Shown here piece after piece: positions 11,130-22,467 of a stretch of DNA of 64,000 bases. The stretch spans positions 1 through 64,000 of the forward strand of contig JAPTJF010000010.1 of assembly GCA_029339195.1 (NCBI GenBank), read 5' to 3'. The DNA comes from Micractinium sp. NFX-FRZ (lineage: Eukaryota > Chlorophyta > Trebouxiophyceae > Chlorellales > Chlorellaceae). Made by a program: the position numbers and the translations under genes. Under the pieces are notes generated by a model. It saw only the letters and a program-made list of their open reading frames with translations, ran no database searches and was not told the DNA's origin. Within the stretch, counting starts at the first letter, position 1; every line of letters begins with the position of its first letter.

Positions 11130-14100
11130 TCATATGGCGCCGGCGTCCCGCAGCTGCTGGATGTCTGCCTCACTCATGCCCAGCTCGCTCCGGAGCACCT
11201 CCTCCGTGTGCTCACCCAGCTCAGGGCCCGCCCAGCGCGTGCCACCAGGCGTGCCGTGCATCACGGGCAGCATGGCTGGCATGGTCACCGCCGGCCCGCC
11301 TGCGATAGATACAATGGCGTGAGCGGGTCAGCCAGGGCGGCAGGCACGCAGCAAGCAAGCAAGCTAACAGTGGGCTGGGCATTGAGGATGGGACGGTGGT
11401 TGGTACCCCAACAGTGCCGCCCCCGCATTGCACGCTGCCACCCCACCAGCAGCCGCACGTTGCGCACCAGCTAGGCTGGGCTGCCCATGTTGCAGCCACG
11501 CTCCCGCAGGAGCCGATGCTGTGTGGCACAACACTGCAAGCCCCACCAGGCCGGCACCTCATGCAGCTGCGCTCATGCTGGCAGCACTGTAACCCCCATG
11601 CACCCGAGGGCGGCGCCGCGCTCTGGATCATGCCTCGCTCCTGGTACTGCGGCTCAGCCACGATGTCGGCGGTGATCAGGATGGGGCCGGCCGGCACCTG
11701 CAGGGGCAGACAGTGCTTGGTTGTGTGCGGGGCGTGGGCCAACCGGTCGGCTTGCTGGGGCTTAGGCTCTGTCTGCACAAGAGGCAGGGACGCGCTGTCC
11801 TCCTGGCCACTGCTGGGGGCCCCCGTGGCATGCGCCCCCAATCGCCGCCACCACCTCGCCCGTGCATGCTTCGTTCGTTCACCCACACACCTGCCATGCC
11901 TCACTGAGCCACCCACCATGCATGTGTAACATCTGAGCACCAGCTGACGATGATGACAAGATGCACCCCACTCACCCGCGCCGCGTTCATGGCATCCATC
12001 ACCTCCTGAGATGTGTGGCTCCCCACCCACTTCTCAATCACCTGAGCCGGCAGGGCAGAGGGATGCAGTGCTAAGGTTATGCTCGGGTTGGGGTAGGGAG
12101 GGACCGGGTTGGGCATGACAGGTTGCAAGGAAGGCCGCACCAGCAGGGGGCGGGTGGTGAGCGAGGCGCCGGGGAGGCATGGTGCTTCGAGAGGGCAGCG
12201 ACGGCCCGGTAGGCAGCTCCTGGCGGCGGTGATGGAAAAAGCAAGTGCAGCAGGCCAGCCAGCCAGCCAGCCAGTCCCACCTGCCAGTTCTGACCCTGCC
12301 TCGTACCCTCCGCCTCTCACCCCGCACCCCCACCCCCGGTCTCTCCCCTCTATCCCCCGCCTCCAACCCTCCAGCCCCGCCCCGCCCCACCTCCAGAATC
12401 TCCCCCTCGTGCTGGCAGCGCAGCCCGTCTGTGGCAAAGCGCGGGTTGTCAATCCCCATGTCGGGCCGCCCCATGGCGGCAATCAGCCGGTTGTACACGC
12501 TGTTGCCGTTGCCGCCTGCGTGGGGAGCAGGAGGTGGGTAGGATGGCAGGGCGACGGGGGCGGAGGCAGGGGCAGGGAGGAGACATGGCATGCATGCCAC
12601 CTCACACAGGATGCTGCACCCCCCATGCCCTCCGATAGGATTGAGGTTCATCAGCACCTCCTTCATCCTGGTGCGTTTCAGTAAGATAATGTGAAGATCC
12701 TTCCCTCCTCACCGATGATGACGTACACCCCGTCCTTGGCCTTCCACGTCCCGCTGGGCACCACGCCCGTCAGGGTGGACCCGCTGGGGGGGCGCACCTG
12801 GCCGGCGGCAGCATACTCTGCACCTCAGGTGCAGGTGCAGGGAAAGGAGTGGTGTGTGAATGGGTGAGAGAAGCAAGGGGGGCGAGCCCTGGCTGGCTGG
12901 CTGTGACTGGATCTGCTTGCCTGCTTGCACCGCCCCCCCCTGCCCTGTACTGTGAACGCTCATGGTCCCTAGCCTTCGGCCACCACGCTCTCCCCCTGCC
13001 CCGCTCTGCCCCATGCCCTTAGCTCGCCTACCACACACACCTGCAGCCCCAGCCCCAGCCCCGCTTCCCCCACGCTGCCTCCCGCCCCTCACCTGGCACA
13101 CATCCCTCCAGCATGTTGAACATCGACTCGCTGATTGCCGCATCCACCACCTGCACAGAGGCAAGGAGGGCCAAGCAAAGCAGGGGGAATTGGGGGTCAC
13201 AATCTAGGAGTAGTATGGCAATGGCGGCAGTGCATCGCCCAGGCAAATGCTTGTGCCAAACCAGCCCTGCTACCCACCCGCATTGACAGCGACAGCACGG
13301 ACAGCAGCAGGCGGCACTGTCTCTTGGCATGGCGATGCCACCCCTGAAGCAGACGCCTGAATCCAGCCCATGACCTCACACTGGCTCTGGCCCCTGCCCC
13401 TGGCCCGGACCCGGCCCCAATACACACAGCAGGCGGCGCTCTCCCCCGGGCCGCTGCTTGTAAGATGCACACAGCGGCTTTCCCCCTGCCCACCTTCCAG
13501 GCAGTGACTGCCCCGCGCCCCTGCCAACCAGCCAGCCTGGCAGCACCGCCCCCACACCCCTGCCCACCTGGCCAGCCGCCCCCGGGCCGCCGCGCGTGCG
13601 GTGCAGCAGCGCCATGACGGTGCCAAAGGCTGCGTGCAGTCCCGCCAGGCTGTCGCCCAGCGAGATGTTGGGGCGCACGGGGGCGCGGTCGGGGTAGGCG
13701 TTGATGTAGCTGCCAGGGGGGAAGGGAAGAAGCAAGGCGGACGTACAGGGGTGAAGAACAGAAAGGGGGCACGGCTGTCGTGGCCGTTGGTGCAGCTGCA
13801 TTGGGGTGAGTGCGGCGGAGGTGGAGCGCATGCTAAAGGGGCCACCCGGTGATCGAGTTGCAAACATCACACGGTGGGGGTGACGAGTGGCACAGCGCAG
13901 CATCCTTCAGCCACAAAAGCAAAGCCGCAGCCTCACCGGAAGCCGCCATATGCCTCGCACACGCTGGCGTAGCCGGGCAGCTGCGCCTTTGGGCCCGTCT
14001 GGCCTGGAAGCGGTTGTATCAGAGCAGGGGAGGGAAACTGACACGGTGAGCAGGCGGCACCACGGTCCCTGAGGTGCTCACACGCCAGTCCTGCAGCCGA

Positions 14101-15511
14101 CACTTGCTGCTGCTGTGCCGTGCACCACATGCTGCCCTGCATGCGGCACCCCGGCCCTCACAAGCACCGCTGCCGCATGGACGCAGCATGCCTCCGTCTG
14201 CCCTCCCACCCGCCCACCCACCGTATCCGCTGATCCGAGTGTAGACGAGCGAAGGCTTCAAGTCTTTGGGTCCCAGCCCCCACTTCTCCATCACACCTGC
14301 ACCAGGCAGGCAGAGGGTGTGGGGAGGCTGGGCAGCAGCGGGAGGCGGGTCAGCTCGAGCAGCGGCAGCAGCAGCTGCTTTAGCACTGCAGCAGCGGTAG
14401 CAGCAGCTGCTGTAGCACTGCAGCAGCACCAGCAGCACCCGCGTTGCCCGTTGAATTGCCTGCAGCAAACACAGACCTGCCCCCTGCACGCATCCTGACC
14501 CAAATGTGCAGCACCCACCAGGCCTGAAGTTCTCCACCAGGCAGTCCACGCGGTCCGCCAGCTGGCGCAGCACCCGCCGCCCCTCCTCGTTGTGCAGGTC
14601 AAGCGTGATGCAGCGGCGGTTGCGCCCCTGTGACAGGGGTGGAATCATGGGGGGTGGCGGTGCTGAGAGGGCGCGTGAGCACCAGTTTGGGTAGTGTAGT
14701 GGGGTGGGCAGAAGAGCGTGGCAGTGAGCATGGGAAGATGCAGGGTGCGGCTGCCAGGCAGGCACGTGCAGCAGCAGCAGCAGCCTCAGCAGTGGTGCCC
14801 CCCGCTGCCTGCATCCCTCACGTAGGATCGCCACCAGAGGGAGGTGTTTGTGTCATCGCTCATGCGCAGGTGGCGCAGTGCGTCGCCCCGCCCTGGCGGC
14901 TCCACCTGCGGGTGCACAGCATGGTTGTGTTGGGCAGCAGCGGCTCATGCCGGGCAGCAGCGCAAGATGGAGCCAGGCGTTGAAGGTGTGCAAAGCTGCT
15001 GGCAACTTGCGCCACCATCTGCCGCTCACCCACCTTGATCACGTCTGCCCCAAAGTAAGCCAGCAAGCCGCCGCAGAAGTTGCCTGCCACCACCTGGCCC
15101 ACATCCAGCACCTGTCGACCTCAACAGGGGAGGTGGGACGAGTGAATGTCCATCAGGGCTTGTCAATGGACTTAAATTGCAATTTGGATCATGGTGGCAT
15201 GCAAAGAGAGCCGGGCTTGCCTTGATGCCGACCAGTGGGCCGCTAGGCGGCGGTGGGGTGCCGCCGCTGCCACCCTCCTGCTGCTGCGCTGTGGAGTAGG
15301 CGCATTGTCGGCGTGCGGCCGCTGGATTGTAGCTCCTCGATACCGCCAGGACAGGGGCAAGGGCTGCGCATTCCAGCTGCCGCAGGTGCAAAGCGCTGCG
15401 CTGGAGGGCAAGCATAGTGGCCTGCAGCGAGACAGCCGCTCCCTTGATGGCCGGGCGCAATAATGATCGCACAACGGTACTCTCAATTGCATGCAACGCA
15501 CTGCAGCCCAT
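11130..15511 (-). CDS. Class III CoA-transferase (CaiB/BaiF, formyl-CoA transferase-like), probably mitochondrial
   Basis: Spliced exons give a family III acyl-CoA transferase, which moves CoA between carboxylic acids through an aspartyl-CoA intermediate. The domain opens with VLDVGQVVAGNFCGGLLAYF and GADVIKVEPPGRGD, continues with LVENFRPGVMEKWGLG, VYTRISGYGQTGPKAQLPGY and LGDSLAGLHAAFGTVMALLH, where the Asp in LGDS matches the catalytic Asp. Later exons give AAISESMFNMLEGCVP, YNRLIAAMGRPDMG, AGPILITADIVAEPQYQERG and the end MSEADIQQLRDAGAI (TGA at 11132-11130). The start at 15511 gives MGCSALHAIESTVVRSLLRP and a stretch ending AARRQCAYSTAQQQ, like a mitochondrial presequence; a later Met is possible. 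The substrate cannot be assigned; succinyl-CoA:glutarate and formyl-CoA transferases are both relatives. It is divergent from the Nudix gene, 371 bp away. Confidence 0.9.
12255..12280. repeat. CAGC tetranucleotide microsatellite
   Basis: Six or so CAGC/CCAG units in a CoA-transferase intron. Confidence 0.7.
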
Positions 15512-15882
15512 CTTGTCCGGATGCTGCGCCCTGCTGTGCCTTCCCTCGTCTCGGCGCGGCCCGTTTCCGCCACCCTGTGGTCCTCGAGCTACTGCCCTTT
15601 GTACTCGTGTGATTAGTGAACCGAAACTCACGGGCTCCTCAAGCAGGGGTCCTCAGACGATTGTCGGACGATTTGCCACATCGCCGCCCAGCGGGCGGCT
15701 GGCAGCATTGGCAGCGGCGTGTCAGAGCCTCCAGTAGGGCGGCGCCAACCCTGCAAGCGCCGAGACCTGGCAGCAGCGGCCCCAGCCGCTGGCTGGCCGA
15801 GGCGCAGGCAGCGGGGGCGCCGGCGGGCTTGCGGCTGCTTGCACCCCCACCAACTTGCAGCTCAGCAGCAGCAGCGGCCCAC
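15512..15882. promoter_or_regulatory. Bidirectional intergenic region between CoA-transferase and Nudix genes
   Basis: 371 bp separate two head-to-head start codons, so both promoters and 5' UTRs must fit here. No TATA box was recognised. Both reading frames stay open for some distance into this region, so longer N-termini are possible. Confidence 0.5.
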
Positions 15883-18614
15883 ATGGCGACGGGCTACTTC
15901 ACTCGCAGCCGGGCACGGGAGGAGCACAAGGCGGCAGGGGTGCTGCCCTTCAGCCTGCATGAGGGTGCGGTGCTCGTGCTGCTGGGCGGCGAACCCTGCA
16001 AGACGGGGCCGGGTGGCAAGGTGAGGGAGCAGCTGGCTGGCTGTCTAGGGAGCAGCCGAGCAGGTTCCGCAACATTGCATGTCGGTGACAACGTGAGACC
16101 TCACAAACTGCTGCACGTTGAAGTGTTTGCAGGGCATTGGGCACCCCATGGCTCGAGCCAGCATCGCTGACTTTGACCGCGCACCCGTCTCTTGCGTCCG
16201 CCCTCCCCTGTCCCTTCCTCACCCCTCCAGGTGTGGCGCACCATGTGGCGCGACTTTGGCGGCGGCCGGGAGGCGGCAGACGCCGACAGCGAGGCCACGG
16301 CGGCCCGGGAGTTCGCTGAGGAGACGCTGGGGCTGTTTGGCGCCTGCGGGGTGAACGCCGCCAGCGTGGCGCTCGCGGCGGCTGACATGGAGTCGCGCCT
16401 CCATGTGCCGGGGCAGGCCGTGAAGGTGAGGGACGGCAATGAGGTGGATTTAAAACAGGATAGGCGCAGGGTCATGCAGTACATGCAGAGGCCAGGTCAT
16501 GAAGGCATGTGATGACTGTGCAGCCTGCCAGCCGGCCAGCACCCACCTGCCTCCATCTGTTATCATCGCCTGCATTGTGCAGAACATACCCTGAGCATGT
16601 GTGCTTGGCCCGGCTTCACGCAGCAGATCACAAATTCCCCGGCCGACCCGCCTGCCTGCCTGCGTGAGCACCTGGTCGCCTGCTCAACCTGTTACCCAGC
16701 GCATCTGGTTCCCTCTGCAGGTCGTGCATGCTTTGAAGCGCGGTGCCTACCACTTCTTCATCACGCAGCAGGCGCGTCACGGCACGGGTGCATGGGCGGA
16801 TGCACCTGGCATTTTGTGGGTGCTGCCCCGAGGCACCGGGGCGCTTTGAGTACTTGCCTGAGTGTCAGCCGACTTCCTGCCCCGTGCCGCTTGTGTGCCA
16901 TGCGCCCCGAACTCTGCTCTCTTGCCTGCCTGTCGACCTCGCTAGCTGCTGCCGGCTCAACCCATCTTATCTTGCCGCTGCTCCCCCTGCCCCCTGTGCC
17001 CCGCAGGCCTTTGTCTCCCCCCTCATGTTCCGCCTCGCTTCCCAGCAGAATGTGGCCACCAGGGGGGTGGCGGGCGCCGAGAAGACGGCGTTTGCATGGT
17101 GAGCCGGCAGCCCGGTGTAGCCAGTCGGTGATACAAAGGGAAGGCAGCCGGCCTTCCGCTCCCTCTGCCCCTGCCCTGCAGCGTGCCTGCGTTGTGCTGC
17201 ACTGGCGCAGCCGTTTGCAGGTGCCCCACTTCACCAGCCCTCTGTCTTTCCTTCCTCCATCCCTCACGCCTGCCTCTACACTCGCAACATTCGTGTTCGG
17301 CGCAGGGTGCCGCTGCGCTCACTGCTTGAGTGTGTGGCAGAGGCCAAGCCCCGATACTTCCTAGAAGCACGCGCCCACGTGTGTGGCAGCGTTGACACCC
17401 CGCCGCTCATGGCGTGCGGGCGGCGCCGCTTCCAGGTGTGGGGCATGGGTATGCTGCATCGCCGGGTTCTGCTGTCTGGTTCACTGCGGCTGGTCCTGTG
17501 TTTGCCTGCAGTTGGGTGCCGCTTGCTGCTGCCGGGTGCTGCTTGCTGGGAGCCTGCATGCTGGGCGCAGGTTCTGGGTGCTCCAGGTGGGTGCCGCGCC
17601 TGCTCACAGCACACTGCACTGTGTCAACATCCCACCCCCTGCTCTCACCTTCCCACCCTCTCCATTTGCCCTCCCTTGCCTGCCCCTCTTCACCTCCCGC
17701 AGCTGCACCCGTGCTTTGCCAACAGCCTGCGCATGGCCCAGAAGCAGGGGCTTGAGGAGCTGATAGCGCAGGCAGAGGAGCTCCCGCTGCCGCCAGCGCC
17801 GCTGCTGCCAGCGCCAGCCGCTGCCGCAGCAGCAGCCATGGTAGCAGAGCCGGCTGCCTCAGTGCGTGGCGGTGCGCCAGGCAGCGCCGGCGCTTTGGCA
17901 GTGCATTCTCCAGGCCACCTGCAGGCAGCAGTAGTAGCGGCGGCGGCAGCGGCAGCAGCGGTGCCTGGGAGCGAGGAGGAGGAGGGCACAGACAGTGAGG
18001 AGGTCAGCAGCGGGGTGCAGGACTCCATGTCTTACTGGCTAGCCCAGGCAGAGGTGGCAGCGGCTCTGCGGGGCGGCACCCCAGCAGCACAACTTCCCAG
18101 CAGCAGCCAGCAGCAGCAGCTGCCGCCTGCAGGGCGCAGCGCCAGCCTGGCACCTGCCAGCAGCGTGGATACTGCCAGCAGCCTACGGGCGAGCCGGCAG
18201 GCGGTGGCAGCGGCAGCAGTGGAGCAGGTGGTGCAGCAGATAGAGGCGAACAGCCACCTGAGCAGCGGGGCAAAGCACCGCCCGAGCCGCAAGCAGCGTC
18301 AGAAGCTGCGTCGGCAGCGCAAGGCGGCGGCGCAGCAGGCGGCGCGGGCGGCAGCAGAGACGGGCGCATCATCGCCGCCAGCAATGGGGAAGCGGCGGCT
18401 CCAAGAGCAGGCAGCTGAAGAGGAGGTGCCTGCCAGCTCGGCTCAGGCTCAGCTGTCGCCCCAGCCGTGTCCCATGGCCCAGCAGCAGCAGCTGCAGCAA
18501 CAGCAGCAGCCCCCGCCGCCGCACTGGCAGCACGCCCTGCTCGAGCTGCAGGCCGCCTTCCAGCCACGTCTGCGGCTGCACAAGCGGCTGCGCCTCGTGG
18601 TGGCAGAGGTGTAG
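15883..18614 (+). CDS. Nudix hydrolase domain protein with long low-complexity C-terminus
   Basis: The start at 15883 gives MATGYFTRSRAREEHKAAGV and LPFSLHEGAVLVLLGGEPCK, a first Nudix beta strand. The second exon (from 16231) has FGGGREAADADSEATAAREF followed by AEETLGLFG, carrying the REXXEE core of the Nudix box that binds the metal, though the spacing is atypical. Further exons give KRGAYHFFITQ, FVSPLMFRLASQQN, EKTAFAWVPLRSLLECVAEA and ANSLRMAQKQGLEELIAQ. The last exon adds about 290 residues rich in Ala, Gln and Ser with a very basic segment (KHRPSRKQRQKLRRQRKAAA) and ends at TAG 18612-18614. Substrate unknown; Nudix enzymes cleave nucleoside diphosphates linked to other groups. The exon near 16750-16850 is uncertain. 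Confidence 0.78.
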
Positions 18615-18879
18615 CGCTTGAGCCAGCTGGACCCTGTAAAATCACGTTGGGTGCCGGCATGACGTACCTAGGTACCATAATGTTCTACGGACCTATCTGA
18701 CTGTACAGTACGTCTTGTGCTGCACCCGTGGCAGTGAGGAAGGCCAGGCAGCTGGGCCCCACGTGCATTCCGCCTCTCAAATTGTGTCCCCATTTTTCTT
18801 GCAACGTCGCCATGAAATACCCTACATTGTACATTAACACCGAGACTCTGTCTGCTGTCATCTTTGGTGCGTGCTTGAT

Positions 18880-18884
18880 TGTAA
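18880..18884 (+). terminator. TGTAA polyadenylation signal for the Nudix gene
   Basis: About 265 nt after the stop. An earlier TGTAA at 18635 is only 21 nt from the stop and is less likely. Confidence 0.5.
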
Positions 18885-18913
18885 GCTGACACTAAGCCGG
18901 GAGACACACTCGA

Positions 18914-18918
18914 TTACA
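18914..18918 (-). terminator. TGTAA polyadenylation signal for the gene ending at 19343
   Basis: Minus-strand TGTAA facing the Nudix signal, 30 bp away. Confidence 0.5.
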
Positions 18919-19342
18919 TAACACCTGACTCTAGATTTGGCACTGCTCAGCTGACACGGAATTAGTGCCCTCGTTTGGCTGGGGGGGAGAGGGGGCACAT
19001 TTAAACAGAGAAGAGGATGTGGTTGGGGTGTAAAGGCAAAGTGGCAGGGTTGGGGTTGAGGCGAGGAAGGAGGGGCAGGGCGAGGAGTGCCACTCGCTGC
19101 ATGGCCCAGGTAAGCCCCCAAAACCAAGCCAATCATTCGGTGGCCTGCGAGCTGACCGGGCGCGGGCCCTGGCGGTGGGAGGGCGCTCACCTCACTCGGC
19201 GGTCTTGATAATATTGGAAAGGCGCCCACCGAGCATGCTGGCCTAACTGAGGCGGAGACCTCGGTGCTGGCGGGAGGGGTTGACCGGGTGTCATTGTGGG
19301 GCGGGGGCAAACCAACAGGGGCATGCCCTGCTAATGGTGGTG

Positions 19343-22114
19343 CTACTGCTTCTGCTGCTGCTGCGCTTTCATCAGCTCAATCAGCGTCTCCAGATTCTTG
19401 CTCATGGCATGCACGACGGTGGTGATGCTGGTGGCCTCCCTGCCGTGGCAACGGCTAGGAAGAGACATCGGGCGGTGTCAGGCATGGCATGCCAGGGGCA
19501 GGTTATGCCCTGCTGGGACACTGGTCAGATGACCCTCTGAGCACTCGCCATCCTCGCGCATCCGGCACCCCTCACCAAATGGCACTCTCCGGCCCCCTGG
19601 CCCCCCACTGTCACCCTCACCCACCTCGTCTGCCTCTCCTGCTCTTCGCCCGTCTCCCGAGACTGCCGTGAGATAGTCACCGCATGCTGCACGTCCTGCT
19701 GCTTGTAGGGCAGGCACAGCTGGATGCACACCTCCAGAAGCTCCCCCAGCAGCTGCAGGCCGGTGCCCACCCAGCCTGCAAGCAGGGCGCCAGGAAGGCA
19801 CAAGGCAGCTGGGCGGGGGCACAAGCATGCACTGGCGCGCTCATTGTCGCACTGCACTGCAGATACACAGGGGCGTGACTGGTCGGGACGCCCGTGTATA
19901 CATACTGTGGCGTAACAGCCAGATGACAGCGCTGCCATGAGCTCACCAGCCCAGCCGTCCCAGGCGCACCTCAGCAAGGACTGCTGCAAGCCATGACCAC
20001 GGCCCCACACACCTGACTGCGCGGGGATCGGCGGCTGCCAGGCGGGCAGCATGCCTGTCGTCACGGCGTGGTACACATCCGCCAGCGAGTTGGTGGCTGC
20101 GCACATGTTCAGCAGCTGTGCGTCCATTTCTTCGTCAAGGTGCTCGTTGCTGCACAGGCCCTCGCTCTCCAGCAGCTGGAAGCTTTCCCGCACGTGCCCT
20201 TGCTGCGCCTGCAAGGGGTGGGGGTGCGGAGGGGAGCGGCAGCTGCTGAAGGCAGCAGGCAGCAGGGGGAGCAGCACCCACCTGGAGCAGAGCAAAGGCC
20301 GATGACACAACCAAAGGCAGTTGAAGGGGCAGCTGCACCAGCATGCAGCAGCATGTAGCATCCAGATGTGCAGCAGCAGGCAGCACTGACTATTGCTGCC
20401 CTTGCGCAGTCATGCGACAACGGGAAGAGCAGCAGGAGCCGTGAGCATGAGCAGGCAGAGCTGGCGGCGGCACTGCCTACCTGCATCACGCAGGCGAAAG
20501 CAGCAGCAGCAGCGGCCACAGGCGCTTGCAGGCAGGCAGCTGGGTGCTCACTCACCCGCTTCAGAATGCCGACCAGGGTGACCACGCTCTGCTGCCAGAA
20601 CGGCACCAGCGTGCGCTGCGCCCCCTCGCCATCCGCGCCGCCCTGGCGCACCTGCTGCAGCCCCACCAGCAGGTCGGCCAGCACGCTGCGCTGCGCCTCG
20701 TCCAGCTGCACGCCAGACACTTTGACCAGGTCATTGGCCAGCTGCACCATGGCCTGGCAGCCGCACTCCATGTTGTCCCGTGCGTCCTACCGGCAGTCGT
20801 CAAAGCCGGTGAGCACCACGCCGCAGCTGCCGCTGTCGCCGCCGCCACCGCCCGCGGTGTGCGAGTTGAGCAGGAGGGGCCGGTGGTTCGCCGCAGGAGA
20901 GGCCGCCGGCTGGCAGCCGCCGCTGGCGATGTGGGTGCTGGCGGCAGACGTGCCGCAGGCAGCGGTGAGGCCGTGCTGGGGGGGTGGGTGGGGGTCTGCT
21001 GCGTGCCGCTGCTGCATGGGTGCCTGCTCCTGCAGGACGTGCTGTGCAGAGTGGGCTGCGGCCCGGGGCGGCTCGAAAGCAAGGACAAGGTCGCCGCCGT
21101 CTGGAAGGCTGCTGGCAGCACGTTTTCCATGTCAAACCAGCAGGGGTGCAGCTTCTGCAGCTGCTGCAGCTGCAGCAGGTTGGCCGGCGTCATTGCGACG
21201 GGCTGGCTGAGGCTGTCTGTCCAGGCAGCTGCCCAGCTTGTCCAGCCACCAACCCAAACCGCAGATGGTGCGCCCAGAAGCAAGACCCTGCAGCAGGGTT
21301 CGCGCCTTCTCCAGCTCAGCAAGAACAGAATCAGCCAGGCGGGCCTCCTGCTCCAATGCTTCAGCCCGGGCAGCCGCCGCAGCCGCCGCCTGCTGGTCGC
21401 CACGTGCCGTAGCGTGCCGCTGCGCGTGCCGCGCATCCTGCGCATCTTGCGCGCTCTGGTCGCTGTGCTGCCGTGCCAGCGTGACGACAGAGCTGCGCTG
21501 CTCCTCCAGCTCCTGCGTGCGTGCATGAGAGGGCAATGCATCGTTAAAGGGTGCGGAGGGAGGCACCGCAGCAGCTGCAGGCGTGGCTCCTGCCAACCAC
21601 AGGCAGAGCGCGACACATGCATTCAGGGCATGCGCGTGTATGGCCAGTCCACCAAAGGTTTTCCATTCAAACAGGCAAGGCAGTAGAGCACAGGCAGCAA
21701 AGCACAGGCCTGCCCACCTTCAAGTGCCCGGGCAGCCATCGCGGCCCGGGGCGTGCGGGCCCCAGGTCCGCGCGGGTCCAGACCGAAAACGGGCGCGGCG
21801 TCACTGATGGCACCTCGGGAATCTGCAAGTAGCAAGGGTTGGGAGAACCGGAGTTCAGGAGCACATTGTGAGGACGCGTGCAGGGGAAGCCACCTGCTGC
21901 CGAAGGCTCGGAGAGCCCCGCCAACCCACCGCCAACCGCCCGCTGCCAGCGCCGCCGCCCGGCAGGGCCTCTCTCCTTGGCCTCATCGCACCGTGTCAGG
22001 GATGTCGACGCCACCCAGGCCCAGTATGTTGGGCCTCGCGTGGCTGTCCTGCGCGGCCTTGCTCCCTGCGCACTGCACAACCTCCTCCGGCTCTTCCGGC
22101 GACTGAGAATACAT
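19343..22114 (-). pseudogene. N-module family gene interrupted by an in-frame TAG
   Basis: Member of a family I do not recognise; paralogues start at 43611 (-) and 44657 (+). The start at 22114 gives MYSQSPEEPEEVVQCAGSKA, followed by a coiled-coil-like exon (QAAAAAAARAEALEQEARLA). The next open stretch ends GVVLTGFDDCR then TAG at 20789-20787, and the same frame continues past the stop with MECGCQAMVQLANDLVKVSG. Later exons give FQLLESEGLCSNEHLDEEMD, VYHAVTTGMLPAWQPP and LGELLEVCIQLCLPYKQQDV, ending LETLIELMKAQQQQKQ (TAG 19345-19343). The paralogue at 39339-43611 has Met-Gln-Tyr (ATG CAG TAC) where this gene has Arg-stop-Asp. Either it is a young pseudogene, or it is two genes, with the second starting at the ATG at 20771. 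No function can be assigned. Confidence 0.6.
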
Positions 22115-22195
22115 GATGATAGTCCCCAAGGTTGATTGAATTACAGAGGAGGCGGTCCGAGAACGAAAATCACGCCCGAAAGTAGGGCTGACCTG
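22073..22195 (-). repeat. Left arm of a 5.2-kb-spaced inverted repeat
   Basis: Read on the minus strand, this about 120-bp segment matches 27357-27505 on the plus strand, including CAACCTTGGGGACTATCAT and the exon start TATTCTCAGTCGCCGGAAGA. It forms the 5' flank and first codons of the gene at 19343-22114. Confidence 0.85.
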
Positions 22196-22467
22196 GAGCC
22201 ACCGTGGCTGTGGTTAGAGCCCGCCCGACCGCGCGCTGCCAGACACAACAGCAGACTGGCGACTTCTGACACTAGAGGCGCGAAAGAGCTACGCAGCGGC
22301 GCAGCGGTCGAGCCTCTGCCAGTCAAGTAGTTAGTGAGCACTCCTCCTAACCTGTGAAGGCTGGTACAGCTTACTGCCGCTGTTACAGCCTGCTGAAGCC
22401 CCGCCGGGCTGGCGACGCTTAGAGGAGGGGCACCGCCGCCTGCCGGCCGCCCGCGCTGGCCGCCACA
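22196..22467. promoter_or_regulatory. Divergent spacer between two family genes
   Basis: About 270 bp of unassigned sequence between the left inverted-repeat arm and the start at 22468. It should include the promoter of the plus-strand gene. No specific element recognised. Confidence 0.4.

Larger units (their letters stand above)
18615..19342. other. Convergent intergenic region
   Basis: Holds the 3' UTRs of the Nudix gene and of the interrupted family gene at 19343. No coding signature seen. Confidence 0.55.
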
